Positions 1 to 5,118 of a DNA stretch of 5,118 nucleotides are shown here, piece after piece (within the stretch, counting starts at the first letter, position 1; every line of letters starts with the position of its first letter). Source of the stretch: 1162T-S-0a-05 sp050299435 (GTDB taxonomy: Bacteria; Pseudomonadota; Gammaproteobacteria; Pseudomonadales; Cellvibrionaceae); NCBI GenBank assembly GCA_050299435.1, contig JBNKVX010000134.1, positions 1-5,118 of the forward strand. The letters run 5' to 3'. The notes beneath the pieces are model-generated. The model searched no databases. It had not been told where the DNA came from and saw only the letters and a program-made list of their open reading frames with translations. Both the position numbers and the translations under genes were made by a program.

Positions 1-171
1 GAAGCGCAAACTGGTGGTTCACTAATGGGCATTCTGCTTTTGCAAACCATCATCCCTGGCGTGTTTGCACTGGTAGCAATATTTGCACTTAAATATTATG
101 AACTCAGCGGTGAATTTCTCGAAAAAATACAAAGTGATTTAACTCGTCGTCAAGCTGAGAGCGATAACTAA
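1..171 (+). CDS. C-terminal end of a GPH/MFS-type sugar:cation symporter (partial)
   Basis: Only the last 56 codons and the TAA stop are in the window; the reading frame is open from base 1. The peptide has a long hydrophobic helix at about residues 7-35 of the fragment (from SLMGILLLQ to FALKYYEL), then a short charged cytoplasmic tail (EFLEKIQSDLTRRQAESDN). A final transmembrane helix running into Y-x-L, then an amphipathic I-x-x-x-L-x-x-R-R tail, is typical of glycoside-pentoside-hexuronide:cation symporters (MelB-like) and I see it here. The family imports oligosaccharides or sugar acids together with H+ or Na+ across the inner membrane. The next gene on the same strand is a cellobionic acid phosphorylase-type enzyme, so cellobionate or a cello-oligosaccharide is the likely cargo; this is inferred from context only. 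The fragment is too short to exclude another major-facilitator subfamily. Confidence 0.72.
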   Translation, partial: EAQTGGSLMGILLLQTIIPGVFALVAIFALKYYELSGEFLEKIQSDLTRRQAESDN

Positions 172-196
172 AAATCTGCATATACAACTTAATAGC

Positions 197-222
197 AATG
201 CGGCGAATCGCCGCATTTTTTT
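197..222 (+). terminator. Rho-independent terminator after the symporter gene
   Basis: A perfect 9-bp stem (AATGCGGCG at 197-205 with CGCCGCATT at 209-217) closes a 3-nt AAT loop, and a run of seven T's ends at 222. The GC-rich core and T-tract are classic for intrinsic termination. It begins 25 nt after the symporter stop and ends only 18 nt before the next gene's ATG, directly upstream of its Shine-Dalgarno sequence. It could separate the two genes or attenuate transcription from the first into the second. Confidence 0.88.
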
Positions 223-227
223 GTGTT

Positions 228-233
228 TGAGGA
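228..233 (+). promoter_or_regulatory. Ribosome binding site of the GH94 gene
   Basis: TGAGGA lies 7 nt upstream of the ATG at 241, which is good Shine-Dalgarno sequence and spacing. It decides the start: an in-frame GTG at 223 lies upstream of this site and abuts the terminator T-run, so it is unlikely to be used. Confidence 0.8.
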
Positions 234-240
234 AACAAAA

Positions 241-2601
241 ATGATACGTAAAACGGAGCAGGGTACACGTTGTATCCTTGAAAGCCCTACTGCGATGCCG
301 CATGCTTCGGGATTTTTATGGAATAAAAAAATGATGATTCAGGTGAGTTGTCGAGGTTATGCCGTTGCGCAACATATGCAACCCGAGCCATCCAAGTACA
401 CCTATCAGCCAATGGTCGAAGGCAAGATTTTTATGTTGCCAGAGCAACCTTTTTTTGCGCATTCACCCGGTCGGTTTTTCATTATTAAAGATGAAGAAAC
501 GGGAGAAGTGTTTTCTGCACCCCATGAACCCATTCGCGCTAAAACGACGCGTTTTGAATTTGCACCCGGCTTGCACGACATTCGTTGGAAAGTGGAACAT
601 CTGGGGATTGAACTTCAGTTGGAACTTAGTATCCCCTGCAATGATGTTGTCGAGTTGTGGCAAGTAAGCTTACGTAATCTGAGTGGACGTAAACGCAAAG
701 TCAGTTTTTATCCTTATATCCCTTTTGGTTTTATGAGTTGGATGAATCAATCAGCATCTTATAACCCGGAACTGGGTGGCATTATCGGGCGTTGCATCAC
801 GCCATACCAAAAGCTCGACGATTATTTCAAAAATAAAAACCTCAAGGACCTCACCTATTTTTTACATGACCGCGAACCAACCTCATGGGAGTCGTGTCGC
901 GATGTATTTGAGGGAGAAGGGGGTATTAGTCACCCGGATGGTGTGCAAGCAGAAAAGTTGGGTAAAGGAGATGCCTTATACGAAACACCTGCGGCGATTT
1001 TACAATACCGTTTAAATCTCGAAGACGATCAAACTGAAGGTTTTCGCTTTTTGTTGGGACCAGCTTTAAACGAAAATGAGATCGCTGATATTCGCAAACG
1101 TTTTTTTACAGATGCAAAGTTTGCTAAATACAAAGCAGAATATGCTACCTACGTGGCCAGTGGTAAAGGCGTTATCAACATCGAAACAGCGGACGAACAT
1201 TTCGATAATTTTATTAATGTATGGTTGCCGCGACAGGTATTTTACCACGGCGATGTTAATCGCCTCTCAACAGACCCGCAAACGCGTAACTATTTACAGG
1301 ACAGCATGGGAATGAGTTATATCAAACCCGAAGTCACGCGCGATGCATTTCGCTGGGCATTAGCGCAACAGGAGGAATCTGGAGCTATGCCCGACGGCAT
1401 TTTGTTGCGTGCTGATGCGGAATTAAAATACATCAATCAAATTCCACACACGGACCACTGCGTTTGGTTGCCCGTTTGCTTGCAAGCCTATTTGAATGAA
1501 ACCAACGATTTCGCTTTTCTTGAAGAGAAAATTCCACAATGGAAAAACAATGAAGAAGTTTTTACTGTTAAAGAGCGCATAGACAGAGCTATGCGTTGGC
1601 TGCTTAAGGATCGCGACGAGCGCGGCTTGAACTATATCGCTCAAGGCGACTGGAATGATCCCATGAACATGGTGGGTTATAAAGGTAAAGGCGTGTCGGG
1701 CTGGCTCAGTGTTGCCACCGCGCACGCACTAAAAATTTGGGCTGAAGTGTGCGAAATTTCGGGTGATAAAAAATCTGCCGTTGAATTTAGTGCTGGTGCA
1801 ACAAGCTTAATCGATGCTGTCAATAAATTTTTGTGGGATGGCGATTGGTATGGTCGAGGCATCACTGATGATGGGAATATATTCGGTGTTTCCAGGGACA
1901 AGGAAGGACGGATATTTCTTAACCCTAACTCCTGGGCCTTGATGGCGGGTGCACCTGATGAGCAGAAAAAAGAAAAAATACTGAAAGCTATCGATGCGCA
2001 ATTAATGACGCCTTACGGCGTAATGATGCTCGCACCCGCATACACAGCTATGAGAGACGATGTCGGTAGAGTAACTCAAAAACATCCGGGGGCTGCTGAA
2101 AATGGCTCTATTTATAATCACGCCGCGGTTTTTTATGCTTGGAGTTTATTTCTCATTGGTGACGCGGATCGTGGTTTTGAAGTGTTAAGGAAAATGATTG
2201 CGGGTCCGGATGAAGAGGATTATCGACAACGGGGTCAAATGCCCAACTACATCCCAAACTACTATCGAGGAGCTTACTATCAGCTCCCAAGAACAGCCGG
2301 GAGATCGAGTCAGCTTTTTAATACCGGAACAGTGAGTTGGGTATATCGTAGCGTGGTAGAAGGTTTATTTGGTTTGACAGGGAGGCCAGAAGGTTTGCTT
2401 GTGCGTCCAAATTTCCCCAAGACCTGGAATAAAGTGAAAGCGACGCGACAATTTAGGGGCGCGAGTTTTGAGTTTGTTTTTAACCGAAGTGCCAAAGGTA
2501 ATGCGCTTCAAATTACAGTGAACGGCGAAGCTATTCAAGGTTCAATAATAAAAAATATAGAAGCTGGGCAACACTATTCTGTTGTTGTCACGCTATCATA
2601 A
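241..2601 (+). CDS. cep94B: GH94 phosphorylase, probable cellobionic acid phosphorylase
   Basis: Predicted cytoplasmic enzyme of 786 residues without a signal peptide. Likely reaction: 4-O-beta-D-glucosyl-D-gluconate (cellobionate) plus phosphate gives alpha-D-glucose 1-phosphate plus gluconate (EC 2.4.1.321). The layout fits GH94: an N-terminal beta-sandwich (about 1-290), a helical linker, an (alpha/alpha)6 barrel (about 320-700) and a small C-terminal beta region. Visible motifs are RNYLQD (349-354), GDWNDPMN with DWND at 470-473, ENGSIYNH (620-627) and TGTVSW (695-700). The DWND motif carries the general acid, probably D473. GRVTQKHPG places R610 and K614 where, from memory, the Saccharophagus degradans enzyme uses an Arg and Lys four residues apart to bind the gluconate carboxylate; cellobiose phosphorylases differ there. 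Length matches that enzyme (just under 790 residues, from memory). The symbol is that of the S. degradans gene. The symporter upstream fits substrate uptake. Cellobiose phosphorylase is the main alternative. Confidence 0.87.
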   Translation: MIRKTEQGTRCILESPTAMPHASGFLWNKKMMIQVSCRGYAVAQHMQPEPSKYTYQPMVEGKIFMLPEQPFFAHSPGRFFIIKDEETGEVFSAPHEPIRAKTTRFEFAPGLHDIRWKVEHLGIELQLELSIPCNDVVELWQVSLRNLSGRKRKVSFYPYIPFGFMSWMNQSASYNPELGGIIGRCITPYQKLDDYFKNKNLKDLTYFLHDREPTSWESCRDVFEGEGGISHPDGVQAEKLGKGDALYETPAAILQYRLNLEDDQTEGFRFLLGPALNENEIADIRKRFFTDAKFAKYKAEYATYVASGKGVINIETADEHFDNFINVWLPRQVFYHGDVNRLSTDPQTRNYLQDSMGMSYIKPEVTRDAFRWALAQQEESGAMPDGILLRADAELKYINQIPHTDHCVWLPVCLQAYLNETNDFAFLEEKIPQWKNNEEVFTVKERIDRAMRWLLKDRDERGLNYIAQGDWNDPMNMVGYKGKGVSGWLSVATAHALKIWAEVCEISGDKKSAVEFSAGATSLIDAVNKFLWDGDWYGRGITDDGNIFGVSRDKEGRIFLNPNSWALMAGAPDEQKKEKILKAIDAQLMTPYGVMMLAPAYTAMRDDVGRVTQKHPGAAENGSIYNHAAVFYAWSLFLIGDADRGFEVLRKMIAGPDEEDYRQRGQMPNYIPNYYRGAYYQLPRTAGRSSQLFNTGTVSWVYRSVVEGLFGLTGRPEGLLVRPNFPKTWNKVKATRQFRGASFEFVFNRSAKGNALQITVNGEAIQGSIIKNIEAGQHYSVVVTLS

Positions 2602-4391
2602 TAGTTATGTAAAACTTTCCAGGCGAGTTTGCGCTCGCCTTTTTCATTCAGTAAACCTTTGCGATTCCAGTAGTCTTGAATCTGCGGTAATGGCCGTCGC
2701 GGAGAACGAAAATCTTTTAGAATCCAGGGGGTGAGGCCACGAACAAATGACATGTTTTTTATCATTGCTAGATTGTTTTCATAAACAGCAGCCTGATATT
2801 CCTCAGTCCATCGTTCATTGACTTCGCCGTGCTTGCCTGCCAATGCACCGGCGCCAAACTCGCTAATAATAACTGGTTTGTCATAGGGTGAATGCCAGCT
2901 TAGGTGACTGCAGCTCTCGGGTTTCCCGCTGTACCAACCGCAGTAAGTGTTGATGCCTATCACATCAACCAAAGCGGCGAAGGGGTCATCAATAACTTTC
3001 TCACCACCTTTATCAGTTTGCGTGTCCAGCGCAGCTGTGATTAATCTTGTCTTATCAAGTTGTCGAGCTTTTTTAACCAGTTTTTGCAAAAATTCAAAGC
3101 GATCTTGATGATTGGGCGTTTCATTTGCAACTGACCATAAGATAACAGCTGCACGATTTTTATCTCGATTAATCATTGCGCTCAGTTGCGCTTCTGCGTT
3201 GTTGTAGACCTGAGAGTTATCAAATTGGATAGTCCAGTAAACCGGTATTTCTGACCAAACCATCAAGCCCATTTCTTCAGCCATTTTTACCATGGTTTCA
3301 TTGTGTGGGTAGTGGGCGAGGCGAACAAAATTACAACCGAGTTCTTTTGCCCACTTTAAGGTCTTGCGGGCATCTTGTTTGCTCCAGGCGCGGCCTTCTC
3401 TATCCGGCGCTTCTTCATGCAGGCTTATACCTTTTAAAAAAATTGATTTCCCGTTTAAAAATATATTTTCTCCCTGCACCGAAATTGTTCTAAAACCCAC
3501 TAAGTCTGTGATGCTTGTGTTCTGATGGGTGATTTCAACCAGATAACGTCGCGGATTTTTCGGTTCCCATAATGTCGGTTGCGCCGCAATAGAAAAACTT
3601 CCCTTGCCAAACTTATCTGTGATCAGAGTTTTATTAATGTTCAGCTCAGGAATATTCAGTTGCACCGGTTCTTCTGCAAATTTACCTTCACCCTTTAACT
3701 GAACCCAACCTTCAATGTTCCCTTCAGAGTTGTAACTGAGTGCATAGTCCTCTATGTAGACTTTAGGTACGCTAATCAGTTTGACTGATCTGGTAATGCC
3801 GCCGTAATTCCACCAGTCGGTGTTGACTGTAGGAACTTGTTCCCTGGCGCGTTTGTTATCTACCTTTACTACAACGAAATTGTCGCCATCAGCTAACATA
3901 TGCCCAACGTTAAACTGAAACGGCGTGAAACCACCTTCGTGAGTGCCTGCTTTATTTCCATTGACATAAACCGTTGCGTGATAATTCACCGCACCGAAAT
4001 ACAGAAAATATTGTTTGTCTGTTTGTGTTTCAAGCTTGAAATTCTTTTGGTACCAAATTGTACCTTCGTACCAAAACAATGCTTCGCTTTGTGAATTCCA
4101 ATCACCGGGTACGCTTAAAGTTGGAGAAAGTGAAAAGTCATATTCAACGAGATCTGAGGGAGACTGTATCTTGGTGTTTTTAAAGTATCCGTTTGATTTT
4201 TCTTCATAACGGTGATTGTAATAACCGTTTTCGAAAGGATCGACAATGATATGCCAGTCACCATCCAGGCTGACAGTAGATCTGGCGTCTGTATTTTGAA
4301 TGTTGGCGGCATGAATTTCCTGAAAGCACAGCGCATAGATGCTCGCGAGAAAATATAATATTACGGTTCTGAATTTGGCAGAAATTGACAT
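2574..4391 (-). CDS. Secreted GH2 glycoside hydrolase, beta-glucuronidase-like
   Basis: Product of 605 residues from the ATG at 4391. A Sec signal peptide is visible: K6/R8, hydrophobic core at about 10-23, and probable cleavage after A28 (IHA-A); no lipobox. GH2 domains follow in order: sugar-binding jelly roll (about 41-210, with WWNYGGITR at its end), immunoglobulin-like sandwich (about 210-303) and a TIM barrel to the C-terminus. NFVRLAHYPH (354-363) is typical of the barrel. The acid/base is E424 in SVANET and the nucleophile E511 in ISEFGAG. N576-R-K578 matches the N-x-K motif that binds the uronate carboxylate in E. coli beta-glucuronidase, and INTYCGWY resembles the same enzyme. The protein probably removes a non-reducing beta-linked uronic acid in the periplasm or outside the cell. 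However, proteins sharing the nearby DFRSPRR stretch may include beta-galactosidases, so specificity is open. An upstream in-frame GTG (4418) lacks a Shine-Dalgarno sequence and lies inside a palindrome. The ATG has only a weak GGGA four bases upstream. Confidence 0.85.
   Translation of the reverse strand: MSISAKFRTVILYFLASIYALCFQEIHAANIQNTDARSTVSLDGDWHIIVDPFENGYYNHRYEEKSNGYFKNTKIQSPSDLVEYDFSLSPTLSVPGDWNSQSEALFWYEGTIWYQKNFKLETQTDKQYFLYFGAVNYHATVYVNGNKAGTHEGGFTPFQFNVGHMLADGDNFVVVKVDNKRAREQVPTVNTDWWNYGGITRSVKLISVPKVYIEDYALSYNSEGNIEGWVQLKGEGKFAEEPVQLNIPELNINKTLITDKFGKGSFSIAAQPTLWEPKNPRRYLVEITHQNTSITDLVGFRTISVQGENIFLNGKSIFLKGISLHEEAPDREGRAWSKQDARKTLKWAKELGCNFVRLAHYPHNETMVKMAEEMGLMVWSEIPVYWTIQFDNSQVYNNAEAQLSAMINRDKNRAAVILWSVANETPNHQDRFEFLQKLVKKARQLDKTRLITAALDTQTDKGGEKVIDDPFAALVDVIGINTYCGWYSGKPESCSHLSWHSPYDKPVIISEFGAGALAGKHGEVNERWTEEYQAAVYENNLAMIKNMSFVRGLTPWILKDFRSPRRPLPQIQDYWNRKGLLNEKGERKLAWKVLHNYYDSVTTTE
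2621..2644 (+). terminator. Intrinsic terminator of the GH94 gene, inside the opposing GH2 gene
   Basis: A 7-bp perfect stem (AGGCGAG at 2621-2627 with CTCGCCT at 2634-2640) closes a 6-nt loop and runs into five T's (2640-2644). It begins 19 nt after the GH94 stop, where a terminator for the plus strand is expected. The same bases encode GERKLA near the C-terminus of the GH2 protein on the other strand. Read in the minus direction the hairpin has no following T-run, so it should act one way only. Confidence 0.72.
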
Positions 4392-4402
4392 AAAATCCCG
4401 CT

Positions 4403-4440
4403 TATACGTGTTTGACACTCATCTGTGTGAAACAAGTGTA
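4403..4440. promoter_or_regulatory. Long imperfect inverted repeat upstream of the GH2 gene, candidate operator
   Basis: Two 16-bp arms (4403-4418 and 4425-4440) flank a 6-bp centre, TCATCT. They match at 13 of 16 positions when one is reverse-complemented. The core, GTTTGACAC against GTGTGAAAC (4410-4418 and 4425-4433), pairs at 8 of 9 positions. It lies 11 bp upstream of the GH2 ATG, in the promoter or leader region. Its size and symmetry suit a dimeric repressor site, but a hairpin in the 5' untranslated RNA would look the same. I do not recognise the regulator family from the sequence. Confidence 0.5.
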
Positions 4441-4498
4441 CCAGGGGTAATAGCAAAGTAGGGTGAGAATGGGCGATTTCCCTAACTTAAAGCGATAA

Positions 4499-4963
4499 TT
4501 ACATATTGTTAATTATTTTATCCTGCTCTTTTTGTCGTTCTTGCAAAACTTTTTCTACATTTTTTGCATCATTCAATAATTTCTGAACATTCTCCGGTTT
4601 ATAAAGTGGGCCATCGATCGGGGAAATGGTGGTGTTTGAGGAATCCCTATCTTTTGGTGTTTCCACACTTTGAATGATGTTGGCCCTGGGATCTACTTCA
4701 ATTACTTCAATTTCTTTTTCTGTTGGCGACGCCACACTTAACTCCGGTGGTTTTTCATTTGAATAGTGTGTAATGCCTTTTTCGTCAACCCACTTGTAGG
4801 CAGTTTCCGGTTGATTATTGAGAGGATTCAGATCGGGTGCTGAAATATCCGGGAGCGAGAATCCGGAAAAGGGCAGCTGGCCTGTCATCAAATAAAAGCC
4901 ATAATTAGAAATGCCCAACATAACAAATAACATCATGGCAATTTTGACAAATAATTTCTTCAC
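4499..4963 (-). CDS. DUF4124 domain protein with an N-terminal membrane anchor
   Basis: Product of 154 residues from a GTG start at 4963, supported by CAGGA six bases upstream. Residues 1-7 are basic and about 8-26 form a hydrophobic segment with no clear signal-peptidase site, so it is probably an anchor, though an uncleaved or atypical signal cannot be excluded. A Pro/Asp/Asn-rich linker (about 30-52) leads to YKWVDEKGITHYSNEKPP at 56-73. This is the hallmark of DUF4124, a short beta-rich periplasmic module common in Gammaproteobacteria whose function is unknown. The middle is acidic and low in complexity. The last 30 or so residues, rich in Lys, Glu and Gln (from about 122), look like a charged helix that could form a coiled coil. 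The 107-bp gap before the GH2 start, including the inverted repeat, suggests separate transcription from the GH2 gene. I cannot assign a role. Confidence 0.85.
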   Translation of the reverse strand: MKKLFVKIAMMLFVMLGISNYGFYLMTGQLPFSGFSLPDISAPDLNPLNNQPETAYKWVDEKGITHYSNEKPPELSVASPTEKEIEVIEVDPRANIIQSVETPKDRDSSNTTISPIDGPLYKPENVQKLLNDAKNVEKVLQERQKEQDKIINNM

Positions 4964-4969
4964 GCCTTG

Positions 4970-4974
4970 TCCTG
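4970..4974 (-). promoter_or_regulatory. Ribosome binding site supporting the GTG start of the DUF4124 gene
   Basis: Read on the minus strand, CAGGA lies 6 nt upstream of the GTG at 4963. The nearest in-frame ATGs (codons 10 and 11) would fall inside the hydrophobic segment and delete the basic N-terminus, so the GTG is preferred. Confidence 0.6.
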
Positions 4975-5006
4975 TATTTCTTTTCCGTTATCTGGGTATC
5001 CAGAAT

Positions 5007-5015
5007 TTTATACCA
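5007..5015 (-). promoter_or_regulatory. Possible extended -10 promoter element for the DUF4124 gene
   Basis: On the minus strand TGGTATAAA (TG-n-TATAAA) resembles an extended -10 element of the housekeeping sigma factor. It would start transcription near position 5000, about 37 nt before the GTG. No good -35 hexamer lies 16-18 bp upstream, which an extended -10 can tolerate. It sits in the gap between the DUF4124 gene and the end of the preceding minus-strand frame. Confidence 0.35.
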
Positions 5016-5040
5016 GCAGGAAAAGTAAGGCGAGTAAGGG

Positions 5041-5118
5041 TTAAAACAGTATGGAGAGTCGGTTATTCTTTTCCGCCGCGGCGTTCCATTCAGCGGCGGT
5101 GGTTTGAGCGGTGAGGGC
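5041..5118 (-). CDS. Probable C-terminal end of an unidentified gene (partial)
   Basis: A minus-strand frame is open from the window edge for 25 codons and stops at TAA (5041-5043). The peptide is Ala-rich and ends AAEKNNRLSILF. The bases turn markedly GC-rich at third codon positions here compared with the AT-rich gap beside it, which favours coding. The N-N-R-L-S-I-L ending faintly recalls the C-terminus of OmpA/MotB-type peptidoglycan-binding domains (N-R-R-x-S-I), but 25 residues cannot establish this. Another minus-strand frame is also open through this stretch, so even the frame is not certain. The gene would lie 77 bp upstream of the DUF4124 start on the same strand. Confidence 0.4.
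   Translation of the reverse strand, partial: ALTAQTTAAEWNAAAEKNNRLSILF

Noticed and set aside
130..190. Promoter-like hexamers (TTAACT with GATAAC; TATACA) upstream of the GH94 gene
   Set aside because: Each matches consensus poorly or lacks a partner at proper spacing, and they lie in or just after the symporter coding sequence. They are too weak to list as a feature.
223..240. In-frame GTG at 223 as the start of the GH94 gene
   Set aside because: It overlaps the end of the terminator T-run, has no upstream Shine-Dalgarno sequence, and would place the good TGAGGA site inside the coding region. The ATG at 241 fits much better.
359..2495. Short open frames on both strands within the GH94 gene
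   Set aside because: They overlap a full-length gene with continuous family motifs, have no ribosome binding sites or recognisable domains, and read as shadow frames.
3305..4336. Short open frames overlapping the GH2 gene
   Set aside because: They lie opposite or out of frame within the conserved GH2 sequence and show no recognisable protein features.
4392..4418. GTG at 4418 as the start of the GH2 gene
   Set aside because: No Shine-Dalgarno sequence precedes it, it lies within the inverted repeat, and it would add nine polar residues before a signal peptide that is complete from the ATG at 4391.
4479..4492. Small inverted repeat GGG-N6-CCC downstream of the DUF4124 stop
   Set aside because: A 3-bp stem without a T-run is too weak to be called a terminator.
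5073..5099. GC-rich palindrome (CGCCGCGGCG at 5074-5083) and possible 7-bp hairpin
   Set aside because: Most simply explained by Ala-rich codons in the partial minus-strand frame. There is no following T-run and no gene end at the right distance.

Overview
This 5.1 kb window looks like part of the chromosome of a cellulose-degrading gammaproteobacterium, most likely of the Cellvibrio/Saccharophagus group. That placement is an inference from gene content: a cellobionic acid phosphorylase-type GH94 enzyme beside a GPH-type sugar symporter, a secreted GH2 enzyme, and a DUF4124 protein, a family common in Gammaproteobacteria. I see no mobile elements, CRISPR arrays, tRNAs or rRNAs.

Layout. Positions 1-171 (+) hold the last 56 codons of a membrane transporter, closed by a strong intrinsic terminator (197-222). 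A GH94 phosphorylase of 786 residues follows at 241-2601 (+). A GH2 glycoside hydrolase with a signal peptide lies tail-to-tail with it at 4391-2574 (-). The two coding regions overlap by 28 bp, and a probable terminator for the GH94 transcript (2621-2644) lies inside the GH2 coding sequence. A long imperfect inverted repeat (4403-4440) sits just upstream of the GH2 start. A membrane-anchored DUF4124 protein follows on the minus strand (4963-4499), with the probable last 25 codons of an unidentified minus-strand gene beyond it (5118-5041).

How the genes may work together. The symporter and phosphorylase fit an uptake-and-phosphorolysis route for cellobionic acid, the aldonic-acid disaccharide left when C1-oxidising lytic polysaccharide monooxygenases attack cellulose. 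The cytoplasmic products would be glucose 1-phosphate and gluconate. The GH2 enzyme carries the uronate-recognition N-x-K signature of beta-glucuronidases and should act outside the cytoplasm. It may release a sugar acid from hemicellulose or pectin side chains, but its substrate cannot be fixed from sequence alone. The DUF4124 protein has no visible link to sugar metabolism and probably belongs to a neighbouring locus.

No wholly new system is evident. The points most worth a second look are the overlapping 3' ends with a terminator embedded in an opposing gene, the palindrome before the GH2 gene, and the substrate of the GH2 enzyme.
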